Shown: positions 16,300-25,013, numbered from the stretch's first letter. The stretch: 48,287 nucleotides of DNA from Geobacillus proteiniphilus (GCF_001908025.1 NZ_MQMG01000025.1:1-48287), one strand, 5' to 3'. Translations and numbers: made by a program. The notes: generated from the sequence alone by a model not told the origin.

Positions 16300-17364
16300 T
16301 CATACTTTCACAAGCGAATCCAAAATCTCGTCCAGCTTCAGCTCGACGCACGCCATCGACGTATCGGCGGCGCCGTAATACATTTTCACAATATCACCGT
16401 CAACAAGCGCCCCGCATGAGAACACGACGCGGCCGAAAAAGCCGTTCACCTCATAGTCCGCTTCCGGCTCAACAAGCGGCCGCTCCGAGCGGGCGATAAC
16501 TTTTGCCGGATCGTTCAAATCGAGCAGCACCGCCCCCATGCAATAGCGGTGGTCATCCGACGCACCGTGGTACAACTCGAGCCAGCCGTGCTCCGTTTTG
16601 ATCGGCACCGCCCCGCCGCCGATGCGGGCGCTGTCCCACTTTCCTTCACGCAGACCGAACAAAAAGCGGTGATTCCCCCAATGAAGCAGATTCTCCGACT
16701 CAGCGATCCACACCTCGGGGCGGCCGTTGCTTCGCGGCACTGGGCGATGGAGAGCGTAATATTTGCCGTTGATCTTCTCCGGAAAAATGAGCACATCTTT
16801 GTTTTCCGGAGCGAAAATCATGCCGTGGTGCGTCACCGTCCGGAAATCCGTTGTTGACACCATCGCCTCGCCAACTCCTTTTGGTGAGACGGCGCTGAAA
16901 TAAATGTAATACGTGCCGTCAATGTACGTAATGCGCGGATCTTCAATACCGAATGTCTCGAGCTCATTCGATGGATAGACGAACGGGCGGTCGTCGATCG
17001 TAAACCGCCGCCCGTCTTGACTCCGGGCGAGGCGCAAATAGGAGAGCGACGTCAAATACAAAAACCGCTCCGCCCCCGCCTCTTTGATCACCCGAGGATC
17101 GGAAAAATCATAGCGCGGATCGTCTTTGCGAAATTCGTAAACATCGACCTTCCCCGTCTCTCGATTCCATACCGGTGCTTTCACGATATTCGGGTCATCC
17201 GACACCGGCCGCTCCGCCACCCGAAGAAGCAGCAGCACTTCCCCTTGAAACCTCGCCACCCCAGCGTTAAACGCCCCGATGACTTCAAACCCGTCGTGGT
17301 GCGGCGGCACATCTTCCGGCGTAATGAGCGGGTTTTCTTCGTAGCGGTAAATGTGCATCGTCAC
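16300..17364 (-). CDS. GH130-family glycoside phosphorylase/hydrolase (probable beta-mannoside-active), 354 aa
   Basis: GH130 enzymes cleave beta-mannosides, most by phosphorolysis to mannose-1-phosphate. The protein has the five-bladed propeller patterns of the family: NPLITPEDV and GAFNAGVARF at the N-terminus, the catalytic-acid block IEDPRI (Asp142), GKWDSARIGGGAVPI, LELYHGAS, and the C-terminal MYYGAADTSMACVEL. No signal peptide is seen, so it acts in the cytosol on imported oligosaccharide. The start is GTG at 17364, overlapping the stop of the DUF1861-like gene (GTGA); an ATG two codons inside is possible. It is last in an operon with an ABC transporter. The exact linkage (beta-1,2 or beta-1,4) cannot be told from sequence alone. 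Confidence 0.88.
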   Translation of the reverse strand: MTMHIYRYEENPLITPEDVPPHHDGFEVIGAFNAGVARFQGEVLLLLRVAERPVSDDPNIVKAPVWNRETGKVDVYEFRKDDPRYDFSDPRVIKEAGAERFLYLTSLSYLRLARSQDGRRFTIDDRPFVYPSNELETFGIEDPRITYIDGTYYIYFSAVSPKGVGEAMVSTTDFRTVTHHGMIFAPENKDVLIFPEKINGKYYALHRPVPRSNGRPEVWIAESENLLHWGNHRFLFGLREGKWDSARIGGGAVPIKTEHGWLELYHGASDDHRYCMGAVLLDLNDPAKVIARSERPLVEPEADYEVNGFFGRVVFSCGALVDGDIVKMYYGAADTSMACVELKLDEILDSLVKV

Positions 17365-18308
17365 CCCTGCCTTTCGTATTTCGTAAATGGATCAACGATT
17401 GTTAGTTTTTGCGCTTCTGCGTCACTTGTTCCAGCGTAAAAATCGGCCGTGCCGTCCCCTTTGCGAATCAGTCCGCCGCTAAACACGACATCCGCCAAAT
17501 CCGGACGCTTCGCTGGGCCATCGAGGAAATGGGCTCTTGTGGCGATCAACTCCATGTCCGACGCTTCCCCCGTATCCGGATTGAACGCAAACACCATCGG
17601 ATAATAATGACGGTTCCGCTCCTGATCGAAACAAGCGATATGGCCAAGGACGCCGACGAGCCCATTGCCAAGCAAATGCACTTCGTTGGCGCCGCCCCAT
17701 TCTTCATCGGCAAATTGACCGTCAATCAATGGGGCATTCTCAATCGCCTCCACCGTCAACTCATCGAGCGCACCGATGCGGGTGAAGCCGATTTTTCCGC
17801 GTCCGCCTTTTTCCCCTTGCGGACGGGTGAAGACCCCAACCGACCCATCCCGCAGCTCAACAAGACGAATGTCTTTCATCCCGTCGGGACCGGTGAAAAA
17901 ATGCGCCAATTCATTGATCGTTTTTCCGCGGTAAAACACCGTCCGCCAATACAACTTCCCGTGAAGCACGGGATGCGGAAACGTCTCCACGCCGCCAAAC
18001 ACGAGATGCCCGTGCACCCGCGAAACAAACGGATCCTGCAAAGCAAACACCGGCGCCCCTTCCCGCGGCACCCATGTCCCTTCACGCTCGACGAAAAAGT
18101 ATACTTCTGATTGCTCGCTGTCTCTTGCCTCCACCCGTCCGGCAATGACCCACTCGCCATCGTCTTCAAACGGCGCGGAAATGTTGTACACATCCCGCCC
18201 CCCAACGCCGGCAAACACGAGCTTCTCCACCCGAAGCGGCTGAGGAGCACGCTGAAATTCCTCAAGCAATGTCTGGCATGTTTTCCTTGTCAGCGTCCTT
18301 GTCTGCAT
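17361..18308 (-). CDS. DUF1861-like protein (paralog 2) in the mannoside operon, 315 aa
   Basis: It is highly similar to the protein at 10793-11764 over its full length, including the repeated blocks ALQDPFVSRVHG, FPHPV, DGMKDIRLVEL, EWGGANEVHL and FLDGPAKRPDLADVVFSGGL. It has no signal peptide. Because it lies between the ABC permease and the GH130 gene and is translationally coupled to the latter, it probably acts on the same imported glycan, as a partner glycosidase or phosphorylase or as a binding protein. That is inference from context. The ATG at 18308 is preceded by a GGGAGAG ribosome site. Confidence 0.78.
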   Translation of the reverse strand: MQTRTLTRKTCQTLLEEFQRAPQPLRVEKLVFAGVGGRDVYNISAPFEDDGEWVIAGRVEARDSEQSEVYFFVEREGTWVPREGAPVFALQDPFVSRVHGHLVFGGVETFPHPVLHGKLYWRTVFYRGKTINELAHFFTGPDGMKDIRLVELRDGSVGVFTRPQGEKGGRGKIGFTRIGALDELTVEAIENAPLIDGQFADEEWGGANEVHLLGNGLVGVLGHIACFDQERNRHYYPMVFAFNPDTGEASDMELIATRAHFLDGPAKRPDLADVVFSGGLIRKGDGTADFYAGTSDAEAQKLTIVDPFTKYERQG

Positions 18309-18349
18309 AACGTCTCTCCCTGCTCCCTCTTCCTATCATGATGTTTTTA

Positions 18350-19180
18350 TTATTTTAATATGAACTGCATGCCTTCTTTAAAATTCTTGCTAAACAAAAG
18401 GAACAAAATCAAAATCGGCAGCGTGAGAAGCACTGAGGCGGCGTACATCGGCCCCGGATAGCCGCCGTACGGTCCAAACATTTGCGCCAACAACACGTTT
18501 AACGTCAACATCTTTTCGTTATTCACAACAAGCATATCCCAAAGCAGTTCCACCCATCGCTCCATGAAAAGGAACAAGAAAATGATCGTCGTAATCGAGC
18601 GCGACATCGGCCAGACAATGCGGCGAATGATGGTGAAATGGCCCGCTCCATCCATCTTTGCCGCTTCGATCAATTCATCGGGAATGCTGCGGAAAAAGTT
18701 CGTGTACATAAAGATGGCCCACAAGTTGACGGCCTTCGGCAAGATCATCGCCCAATACGTGTTGTACCAGCCGAAATACCGGACGATCAGAAACAGCGGA
18801 ATAAGCAAAATGATCGATGGATAAAACATTTGAAACAAAATCGCGTTGTTGACCCATTGTCTCCCTTTAAATTTCACTTTCGACAACGCATATCCAACCA
18901 TCACCGCCGTCACAAGCATGAGCAACGTTGACGCCGACGTGACGAGCAAACTGTTGAAAAACGCCCGAAGCCACGGCCGCGGCACGACATCTTCGCCGCC
19001 TTGAAACAGCCATTCATACGAGCGAAGCGTCAATGACGACGGGATGAGCTTTCGGTCGACCTCATTCCATGGGGCAAGAGAGCCTAACACCATATACAAA
19101 TACGGAAACACCATGACGAACAAAACGGCAAACGCCAAAACATAAAGCAGTCCGACCTTCCATGTTTTACTCCCAGCCAT
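18350..19180 (-). CDS. Carbohydrate ABC transporter permease, MalG/LacG type, 276 aa
   Basis: An inner-membrane permease with about six transmembrane segments, starting with VGLLYVLAFAVLFVMVFPYLYMV, and the cytoplasmic EAA loop (ELIEAAKMDGAGHFTIIRRIVWP) that docks the ATPase. The ATG at 19180 is used (GGGGTGG five bases upstream); reading further upstream would add about 33 residues of non-membrane sequence. It overlaps the end of the MalF-type gene by 14 bases. The locus carries no ATPase gene, so a shared MsmK-type ATPase elsewhere presumably energises it. The substrate is inferred from the neighbouring GH130 gene. Confidence 0.92.
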   Translation of the reverse strand: MAGSKTWKVGLLYVLAFAVLFVMVFPYLYMVLGSLAPWNEVDRKLIPSSLTLRSYEWLFQGGEDVVPRPWLRAFFNSLLVTSASTLLMLVTAVMVGYALSKVKFKGRQWVNNAILFQMFYPSIILLIPLFLIVRYFGWYNTYWAMILPKAVNLWAIFMYTNFFRSIPDELIEAAKMDGAGHFTIIRRIVWPMSRSITTIIFLFLFMERWVELLWDMLVVNNEKMLTLNVLLAQMFGPYGGYPGPMYAASVLLTLPILILFLLFSKNFKEGMQFILK

Positions 19181-20045
19181 GTTTGCCACCCCATTTTTCC
19201 AAAACCTTGCGAAAGACGAAAATCGACGCAAAGGTGACGATCGAATTGATAATCGCGACCGCGGTTCCGTAACCCGCATTTAATTTTTCAAACGCCTGGT
19301 TGTAAATCTCGAGCTGCCACGTATGGGTCGCATACTCCGGCCCACCGCCTGTCAACACATACGGTTCGGTGAAAATGCCAAACATCAAACCGACCGCCAA
19401 AATCGTCACTGTATAAAACGAAGGGTACAGCATCGGAATCGTCACGTGCCAAACCCGCTTCCAGCCGACCGCCCCGTCGATTTCGGCCGCTTCATACACT
19501 TCTTTCGGGATGCTTTCCAAGCCGGACAAAAACAGCAGCGCATAATATCCGACAAACTTCCACGCCATCATGAGCGCAATGACGAGCGGGGCTAAGATGG
19601 GCGAGCCGAGCCAGTCAATATCCCAGCCCAACGCGTCCCGCAAAAATTGATTCAATGGGCTGTTGTAGGAAATGACGCCTTTGACGACAATCGACGACGC
19701 CACCCCCGACGCCAAATACGGCAGAAAATATCCAACGGCAAACAATCCTTTCCACCGAGGCAGATGGTGAATGATCAGCGCCAAAAACAGCGAGCCGGCG
19801 ATGACGATCGGCACAAACATCAACATAAACTTGTACGTCACCCAAAACGCCGCCCGCACGCTCGGGCTGAAGAAGGCGTCAAGGAAGTTTTGCATTCCCA
19901 CCGTCTCATATTCGGGAGAAATTAAATTCCAATTCGTAAAAGCGAGATATAACGCCCAAAACAGGGGGATCAAAAAGAAAATAGCGGAATAGATAAGGTA
20001 TGGGCTGGCGAGCAGCCAACCCACTTTTGCCGCATGTTTATTCAT
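19167..20045 (-). CDS. Carbohydrate ABC transporter permease, MalF/LacF type, 292 aa
   Basis: The protein begins with a hydrophobic segment (VGWLLASPYLIYSAIFFLIPLFWALYL) and has about six membrane spans and an EAA loop (EVYEAAEIDGAVGWKRVWHVTIP). It forms the heterodimeric channel with the product of 18350-19180. The ATG at 20045 lies one base after the stop of the binding-protein gene. Length and order (binding protein, MalF-type, MalG-type) are typical of family 1 sugar importers. Confidence 0.93.
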   Translation of the reverse strand: MNKHAAKVGWLLASPYLIYSAIFFLIPLFWALYLAFTNWNLISPEYETVGMQNFLDAFFSPSVRAAFWVTYKFMLMFVPIVIAGSLFLALIIHHLPRWKGLFAVGYFLPYLASGVASSIVVKGVISYNSPLNQFLRDALGWDIDWLGSPILAPLVIALMMAWKFVGYYALLFLSGLESIPKEVYEAAEIDGAVGWKRVWHVTIPMLYPSFYTVTILAVGLMFGIFTEPYVLTGGGPEYATHTWQLEIYNQAFEKLNAGYGTAVAIINSIVTFASIFVFRKVLEKWGGKHGWE

Positions 20046-20046
20046 G

Positions 20047-21372
20047 TTATTTTAACACCCCATTGATCGCCTTTTCCATGTCCTCCCACGCTTTTTCTGG
20101 GGTTTTCTCGCCTTTGACGACCGGATTCAACGCCTCTTTGCCGATCAGCTCTTGAAGCTCAACCATTTTGGCGTTATCCATAGGCGGTATGGCGTTCGGA
20201 ATGTTTTCCGCATACGGTTTCAGCTGCGGATTTTGTGCAAAATAGGAGACAAACGCCTCGTTCGTCGACAAGTCGTCCCGCGCCGGCGGCAAGTTCGTTT
20301 CTTTCAGCCATTCCAAATCGTTTTGCGGATCGGAATACACCCATTTGACGAAGTCGAACGCGGCTTGTTGCTGTTCTTTCGTCGCCGAAGCGTAAATGAC
20401 CAGCCCTTTTGTATCGGCGAACGTTTTCGCCTGCGACGGGTTCATGCCATCAGGCACAGGCGGCATCGACAACACGTATTTCTCGTTAAACTTCATTTCC
20501 GGAAACTTCTCAGCCCAATACGGAAACGTCCACGGCCCTAAATCGGACATCACGGATGTACCGCTTTCAAACGGATCTTTCGTCTCTTTCGTCAACACGA
20601 GCTGATTTTTGCTTAAATCAGCGAAGAACTGGAGCGTCTTCACACCCGCGTCACGATCCGCACTCAACTTGTTCCCATCGATGAAATGCGTCCCATTCGA
20701 CGCCGCATTGTAAATCATGAAGAAGTCAAACCATCTCGCCCACCACGTCGGTTTGACCAAGTCGGCTCTCGCCCATAGAAACTTGTTCGGATATTTTTCT
20801 TTCAGCTTTTTGCCGACTTCCATGACTTCGCTGTACGTCTTCGGCGGAGCGTTATACCCCAACTCTTTCAGAATATCGATTCGCCAACCGAACAGCATGG
20901 CGTTTGAGTAAATCGGCAACACATATTGATGGCCGTCGGCAAACTTCCATGTTGAAATCGTGCTTTTCATTTGCCGTTTGCCGATTAAATCATCAAACCC
21001 TTCAAATTGATCCAGCGGCACAATCGCCCGGCTGTCCGCCAGCTGTGCGGCAAACCCGCGGGAGATGTTTTCGGAAATGACCGGCGCATTTCCCGCGGCA
21101 ATCGCCGACTGAATGCCCGCCTCCGAAGAAGGGCTTTCCGGCATCGGCGATACTTTGATTTTCACGTTTTGATGCTCTTCCATATAGCGATCCGCCATCT
21201 TCTTCCAGAATGCCTGCTGCGTCGGATTCGGCGCCGCCCAAAAATCAATTTGTACGGTCGATCCTTCCTTCTTCTGCCCTTGTTCATTCCCGGTCTGTCC
21301 TTGACAGCCTGTTCCCGCCACCGCAGCGGCAAGCAACAACGAAGCCAGTTTGAACCACTTGCGCTTTTTCAT
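20047..21372 (-). CDS. Sugar-binding lipoprotein of an ABC transporter, 441 aa
   Basis: A Gram-positive extracellular solute-binding protein, family 1. The first 23 residues are a lipoprotein signal (basic KKRKWFK, hydrophobic LASLLLAAAVAGTG, lipobox Cys23), followed by a Gln-rich linker and the binding domain starting near IDFWAAPNP. It is anchored outside the membrane and delivers oligosaccharide to the two permeases encoded next. It is the first gene of the operon; its upstream region holds a cre-like site and LacI-type operator matches. Substrate is probably a beta-mannoside, judged from the GH130 gene. Confidence 0.92.
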   Translation of the reverse strand: MKKRKWFKLASLLLAAAVAGTGCQGQTGNEQGQKKEGSTVQIDFWAAPNPTQQAFWKKMADRYMEEHQNVKIKVSPMPESPSSEAGIQSAIAAGNAPVISENISRGFAAQLADSRAIVPLDQFEGFDDLIGKRQMKSTISTWKFADGHQYVLPIYSNAMLFGWRIDILKELGYNAPPKTYSEVMEVGKKLKEKYPNKFLWARADLVKPTWWARWFDFFMIYNAASNGTHFIDGNKLSADRDAGVKTLQFFADLSKNQLVLTKETKDPFESGTSVMSDLGPWTFPYWAEKFPEMKFNEKYVLSMPPVPDGMNPSQAKTFADTKGLVIYASATKEQQQAAFDFVKWVYSDPQNDLEWLKETNLPPARDDLSTNEAFVSYFAQNPQLKPYAENIPNAIPPMDNAKMVELQELIGKEALNPVVKGEKTPEKAWEDMEKAINGVLK

Positions 21373-21403
21373 CGTCCATTCCCCCCTTGTATTGATGAGC
21401 AGA

Positions 21404-21419
21404 TGTAAAAACGCTTACA
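21404..21419 (-). promoter_or_regulatory. cre-like CcpA site before the transporter operon
   Basis: On the minus strand TGTAAGCGTTTTTACA matches the CcpA cre consensus TGWNANCGNTNWCA at all but one position and lies about 32 bases before the start codon. This fits catabolite repression by roadblock. It is also an imperfect LacI-family palindrome. Confidence 0.55.
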
Positions 21420-21500
21420 TAAACAGTCGCTTCAGACAACGCCTCTCCTCCCCATGACAAATCATAGAGACAGACAAACTTGTCAACTGAAAATGAATGT

Positions 21501-21528
21501 TTGTAACGGTATTTTATAACATTACAAT
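21501..21528. promoter_or_regulatory. Imperfect LacI-type operators near the transporter promoter
   Basis: TTTATAACATTACAAT (21513-21528) matches the perfect palindrome at 21630-21645 in 13 of 16 positions, and TTGTAACG lies at 21501-21508. These half-sites form an inverted pair spanning 27 bases. They are plausible operators for the divergent LacI-type regulator. The -35/-10 of the transporter operon itself could not be placed with confidence. Confidence 0.45.
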
Positions 21529-21616
21529 GACATTATTTCATGATTCAACGAAATAGTCAACTTCTTTTTGCGGAAAAGACAAGAAAAAACCGTGAGTTTA
21601 GACGCAATCCATCAAC

Positions 21617-21645
21617 TTGACAAATAACAATTGTAACGTTACAAT
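21617..21645 (+). promoter_or_regulatory. Promoter of the lacI-type gene with a 16-bp operator over the -10
   Basis: TTGACA (21617-21622), a 17-base spacer and TACAAT (21640-21645). A perfect 16-bp palindrome ATTGTAACGTTACAAT (21630-21645) covers the -10 box. This is the expected position for autorepression by the LacI-family protein encoded downstream. Confidence 0.75.
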
Positions 21646-21678
21646 ATCATTCCGTATATATTTGTTCCGAGGTATTGA

Positions 21679-21861
21679 ATGTCTTTCGTTTTCACAAGGG
21701 ATATACTTGAACTAGAGAAAGCAAGCAAACGCTGCGAAAGCGGAGCCAACCTTCAAGATTTCGATGTATACTTGAATGATGGAAAGCGAAAAATCGCAAC
21801 GGCCGTCCTTGTCGACGCCTCAAATCACCGAAAGGCAAAAATAGCGAACAAGTGGAGGTAA
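21679..21861 (+). CDS. Possible 60-codon leader ORF before the lacI-type gene
   Basis: The frame lies in the leader between the promoter and the regulator gene. An AGG-type ribosome site lies 7 bases before its ATG, and its stop codon falls inside the GGAGGT ribosome site of the regulator, an arrangement seen in translational coupling. The peptide (SFVFTRDILELEKASKRCE...) matches nothing I know. It may be a chance frame. Confidence 0.25.
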   Translation: MSFVFTRDILELEKASKRCESGANLQDFDVYLNDGKRKIATAVLVDASNHRKAKIANKWR

Positions 21862-21864
21862 CGA

Positions 21865-22878
21865 ATGAAAAAACGCGTCACCATGCAAGACATCGCCGAT
21901 CGACTGAACATTTCCAAAAACTCGGTCTCGCAAGCGCTGCGCGGCAAAGAAGGGGTGAGCGAAGAAACGAGGGAGCTTGTAAAGCGCACGGCCAAAGAAA
22001 TGGGGTATGAATATCCCGCCTCCCGCGCGAAGTCGCGCGGCAAACCGCCGAAGCAAATCGCCCTCATCGCCTCCGACCGCACGTTTTCGCTGAAATTTTT
22101 TGGCGAAATCTACTTAAGCATTGAACAGGAAGCGCTGTCACACGGCATGAAGCTGCACATCCAATCGGTGAACAAAGAACAAAAAGAACGGCTTCTTTTG
22201 CCTTCGTTCATCGAGGAAAAACAAGTCGACGGCGTGATCGTCCTTTCCCACATCAGCACCGAGTACATCCAACAAATCGTCGCCACCGGCATCCCGACCG
22301 TCCTGGTCGACCATCACCATCCGAACATTCCAGCCGATGCGGTGCTGACAAACAATCGGTTCGGGGCGTATGTGGCCGTCCAGCATTTGTTGGAGCTCAA
22401 CCATACTGACATCGCGTTTGTCGGCGACGTCAACTATTCGCCGAGCTATCAAGAGCGGTATGAAGGGTACTTATTGGCGCTGAAAGACTATGGAGTGAAA
22501 CCGAACGAGGAGTGGATGTTCTGCCACGCGCAAGAAGACGAAACGGTCATCGCAGGCTACATCCGCGAGCTGAAGCGGCAGCCGACCGCCTGGTTTTGCG
22601 TCAATGACGGGCTTGGCTTTTTCGTCAGCACCGGCCTGCAGCAGTACGGGCTAAAAGTGCCCGATGACGTTTCCGTCTGCAGCTTTGACAACGGGCAGCT
22701 GTCGCAAATCGCGACGCCGAAAATCACGACCGTCGACATCGACCTGAAGCGCTACGGCAAACGAGCGGTGGAATTGTTGCGATGGCGGTGGGACAACCCG
22801 AACGAACCATTTCAGGAAGTGCTATTGTCTACGAAACTGATCAAACGGGAATCAACCGCAGCGAAACAGAAGCGCTAG
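21865..22878 (+). CDS. LacI-family transcriptional regulator of the mannoside locus, 337 aa
   Basis: The N-terminal helix-turn-helix has the LacI signature (TMQDIADRLNISKNSVSQALRGKEGVSEETRELV), followed by a hinge and a periplasmic-binding-protein-like effector domain (GVIVLSH, IPTVLVDHHH, AFVGDVNYSPSYQERYEGY, TAWFCVNDGLGF, VSVCSFDNG). Position divergent from the sugar ABC operon and the palindromes between them make it the likely repressor of both. The effector is probably the imported sugar or its phosphate. GGAGGT lies 6 bases before the ATG. Confidence 0.92.
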   Translation: MKKRVTMQDIADRLNISKNSVSQALRGKEGVSEETRELVKRTAKEMGYEYPASRAKSRGKPPKQIALIASDRTFSLKFFGEIYLSIEQEALSHGMKLHIQSVNKEQKERLLLPSFIEEKQVDGVIVLSHISTEYIQQIVATGIPTVLVDHHHPNIPADAVLTNNRFGAYVAVQHLLELNHTDIAFVGDVNYSPSYQERYEGYLLALKDYGVKPNEEWMFCHAQEDETVIAGYIRELKRQPTAWFCVNDGLGFFVSTGLQQYGLKVPDDVSVCSFDNGQLSQIATPKITTVDIDLKRYGKRAVELLRWRWDNPNEPFQEVLLSTKLIKRESTAAKQKR

Positions 22879-22910
22879 GGCGGGGCTGGCCTTTTGCCTC
22901 GCCTGTTTTA
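22879..22910 (+). terminator. Terminator of the lacI-type gene
   Basis: Stem GGCGGGGC / GCCTCGCC (8 bp with one G-T pair, loop TGGCCTTTT) directly after the stop codon, followed by TGTTTTA. Confidence 0.75.
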
Positions 22911-22938
22911 TGAGCGGCGTGTGGCGATTCATTTCCAT

Positions 22939-23832
22939 TCACTTGAAGCCGCTTTGTTTCATTTCCTCAATCTCCGTCACAGACAATCCGGTCAGTTCGT
23001 GAATCGTTTGCGCATCAAAACCTTTCATCAACATCCGTTTCGCAATGTGCCGTTTTTCTTGTTCCGCTCCCTCTTTGCGCCCTTCCTCCCGTCCTTCCTT
23101 TCGGCCTTGAATTTTTCCCTTTTGCTCGTACGAAATGATCAATTCCAGCACGCGTTCTTTTTCTTTCGTCTCCATTTGTTCCACCTCGCTTCGAAGCTGT
23201 TGTTCTTCTTCATCGGACAGCTTCACATACGTTTCAAAAAAGCCCATCAACAAACGCTGTCTTGCCTCGTCTAGCTCGAGACGCACCAACATGCGCAAAA
23301 ATTGCTTTTTCAGTTCCACTCGTTCATTTTCAGTATAACCCATTTTGCTAAGCAACGCAGCCGCCACCGGATTATCGATGCGGAGAAACTGACGCCAGTT
23401 TTGCTTGCGCAACTCCACATGGAAAAAGCGAAAGTCAAGCACATTACCAAACGGAAAAGAGAGCGTAAATGAGGATGGTTCATCGCGGATGACATCGTAG
23501 CTGAAGACGGCAATCGGAATGACCGGAGTGCGGTATTTTTCAAACAAGCGGCTGAAATAAAGAAACATTCGCTCTGGAAAAGACGATTGGATGTACGCTT
23601 GGTTTTCCACATGAACAATGATCCATCCGTCTTCCCCTTTGAACTTCGTTTCCACCAGCAAGTCTACCCGATACTTCTCCCCAGCCGTTACGTCCGTAAA
23701 CAGCTCTTCGGACAAAAACGACAAATGGTTGAAATCGATATGCTCGTGCATATCCGGGAAAAAGAGAAGCACAAACTCCTCAAAAAACGTCTGCAACAAC
23801 TCCTTGAACAACCGGTCGTGATCGATCCCCAT
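22939..23832 (-). CDS. Rpn/YhgA-like PD-(D/E)XK nuclease ('putative transposase' family), 297 aa
   Basis: The first 130 residues form the nuclease-like domain: HDRLFKELLQTFFEEFVLLFFPD at the start, YRVDLLVETKF with the catalytic Asp, and WIIVHVENQAY providing the acidic and polar residues of the active-site strand. The C-terminus has the usual low-complexity tail (QGRKEGREEGRKEGAE) and a helix-turn-helix-like end (TIHELTGLSVTEIEEMK). Rpn relatives in E. coli promote RecA-independent recombination; the general family role is unsettled. GAGGTG lies 7 bases before the ATG at 23832. A relative, frameshifted, lies at 26889-27813. Confidence 0.82.
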   Translation of the reverse strand: MGIDHDRLFKELLQTFFEEFVLLFFPDMHEHIDFNHLSFLSEELFTDVTAGEKYRVDLLVETKFKGEDGWIIVHVENQAYIQSSFPERMFLYFSRLFEKYRTPVIPIAVFSYDVIRDEPSSFTLSFPFGNVLDFRFFHVELRKQNWRQFLRIDNPVAAALLSKMGYTENERVELKKQFLRMLVRLELDEARQRLLMGFFETYVKLSDEEEQQLRSEVEQMETKEKERVLELIISYEQKGKIQGRKEGREEGRKEGAEQEKRHIAKRMLMKGFDAQTIHELTGLSVTEIEEMKQSGFK

Positions 23833-23904
23833 ACATTCACCTCACACGAATAGGTTTCGTATTTTCTTTTTCGACATCATCAAGCAAAATCCTGCCGATG
23901 GCAC

Positions 23905-23938
23905 AAAAATGGCTGTCCCTTTTCGAGAAGAGACAGCC
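23905..23938 (-). terminator. Terminator of the DMT transporter gene
   Basis: Stem GGCTGTC / GACAGCC with inner CTT/AAG pairing, followed on the minus strand by ATTTTTG. It lies about 95 bases after the transporter stop; an IS605-like end lies in between. Confidence 0.7.
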
Positions 23939-23949
23939 AAGACGCCGAC

Positions 23950-24035
23950 CGCAATGTGAAGCCCCCTCCATTCCTGGATATGAATGTTTCGCCACTTGCA
24001 CGCAAGGCCTAGAAGTGGGGGATTCCAAGGCTACT
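23950..24035. repeat. IS200/IS605-like end relic
   Basis: Stem CCACTT (23992-23997) / AAGTGG (24013-24018) followed by GGGATTCCAAGG, the same layout as the ends at 15825-15955. No transposase frame is nearby. It reaches the stop codon of the DMT transporter gene. Confidence 0.5.
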
Positions 24036-24966
24036 ACATCCCCACCTTCCTTCCCTCAGCCGCAACTTTCGCCCGGCGGAAGCGGGCGATCACGTCATCC
24101 ATCCCCCCGCTGCCGAACATCACGCCCGCGACGATGAAGAGAAAACCAGCCAGCTGCATCCATGAAATCGGCTCACCAAGCAGCCAGTGCGCCCCAAGCA
24201 ACGAAAAGAGCGGATTCAAATTAATGAACACCGCTGACTCGGCGGGCCCGAGGTGCTGCACAGCTTGGTTGTAAAACATATGACCGAGCGCTGTGGCCAC
24301 GACCGCCGAAGCAAGGAAAATCATCCAAAGCGGAAGCGTGCCCTCTTTCAAACTCGATAGGCCGCTCGGCTCGAGCACGAGGCTTAAGACAAACAGCCAA
24401 AGCGACCCGAAGACGAGCATCCACCCTGTCATCACCCGCGCCTCGACCGTCGCCTTTTTGATCATAATGAAGCTGATCCCTTGCGCCAAGACGGCCAAAA
24501 AGATGTACACATCCCCGATTGACAAATGGCCGAGGCCGCCGTCGCCGTTCGCGACGACAAACACGACGCCAAAAAACCCGAGCGCGATGCCAAACAAACG
24601 AAACAACGTCGGCCGCTGCCCCAAAAACACGATCGCCAACAGCGCCGTCACAAGCGGCACCATCCCTAAAACAAGGCCCGCGTTCACCGCCGTTGTCCTC
24701 GCGAGCCCCAAAGCTAAAAAGAAGTGATGGGCCACCACGCTGAACAATGCGGCCAAGCCAATCTGTTTCGCCTCATTCCAACTGACTTTTTGAAGCTTGC
24801 CGATCCCCCATAAAAACAAAAGCACGACCAACCCGGCCGTTAGAATGCGCAGCGCCGTCAACGCGACGGGCGAAAAATGCTCCACAAGAATTTTCAACGC
24901 CGTCACGTTCAAGCCCCAAGCAACCATAATGGCGACCAACAGCGCATAAATAAATGATTTCCGCAT
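24034..24966 (-). CDS. EamA/DMT-superfamily transporter, 310 aa
   Basis: Ten predicted membrane segments in two homologous EamA halves; the first half starts ALLVAIMVAWGLNVTALKIL and the second near GDVYIFLAVLAQGISFIMIKKA. The family exports metabolites, amino acids or drugs; the substrate cannot be inferred. The ATG at 24966 has AGGAGAGG upstream. A hairpin with a T run at 25014-25037 lies in its leader and could be an attenuator. Confidence 0.9.
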   Translation of the reverse strand: MRKSFIYALLVAIMVAWGLNVTALKILVEHFSPVALTALRILTAGLVVLLFLWGIGKLQKVSWNEAKQIGLAALFSVVAHHFFLALGLARTTAVNAGLVLGMVPLVTALLAIVFLGQRPTLFRLFGIALGFFGVVFVVANGDGGLGHLSIGDVYIFLAVLAQGISFIMIKKATVEARVMTGWMLVFGSLWLFVLSLVLEPSGLSSLKEGTLPLWMIFLASAVVATALGHMFYNQAVQHLGPAESAVFINLNPLFSLLGAHWLLGEPISWMQLAGFLFIVAGVMFGSGGMDDVIARFRRAKVAAEGRKVGM

Positions 24967-25013
24967 CGCTCTCTACCTCTCCTGCATCTCTGTTTTCAGC
25001 GGAACGGCAAAGG

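Noticed and set aside
17409-18110. 233-codon plus-strand open frame
   Set aside because: Antisense to a DUF1861-like gene whose protein sequence is conserved with its paralog.
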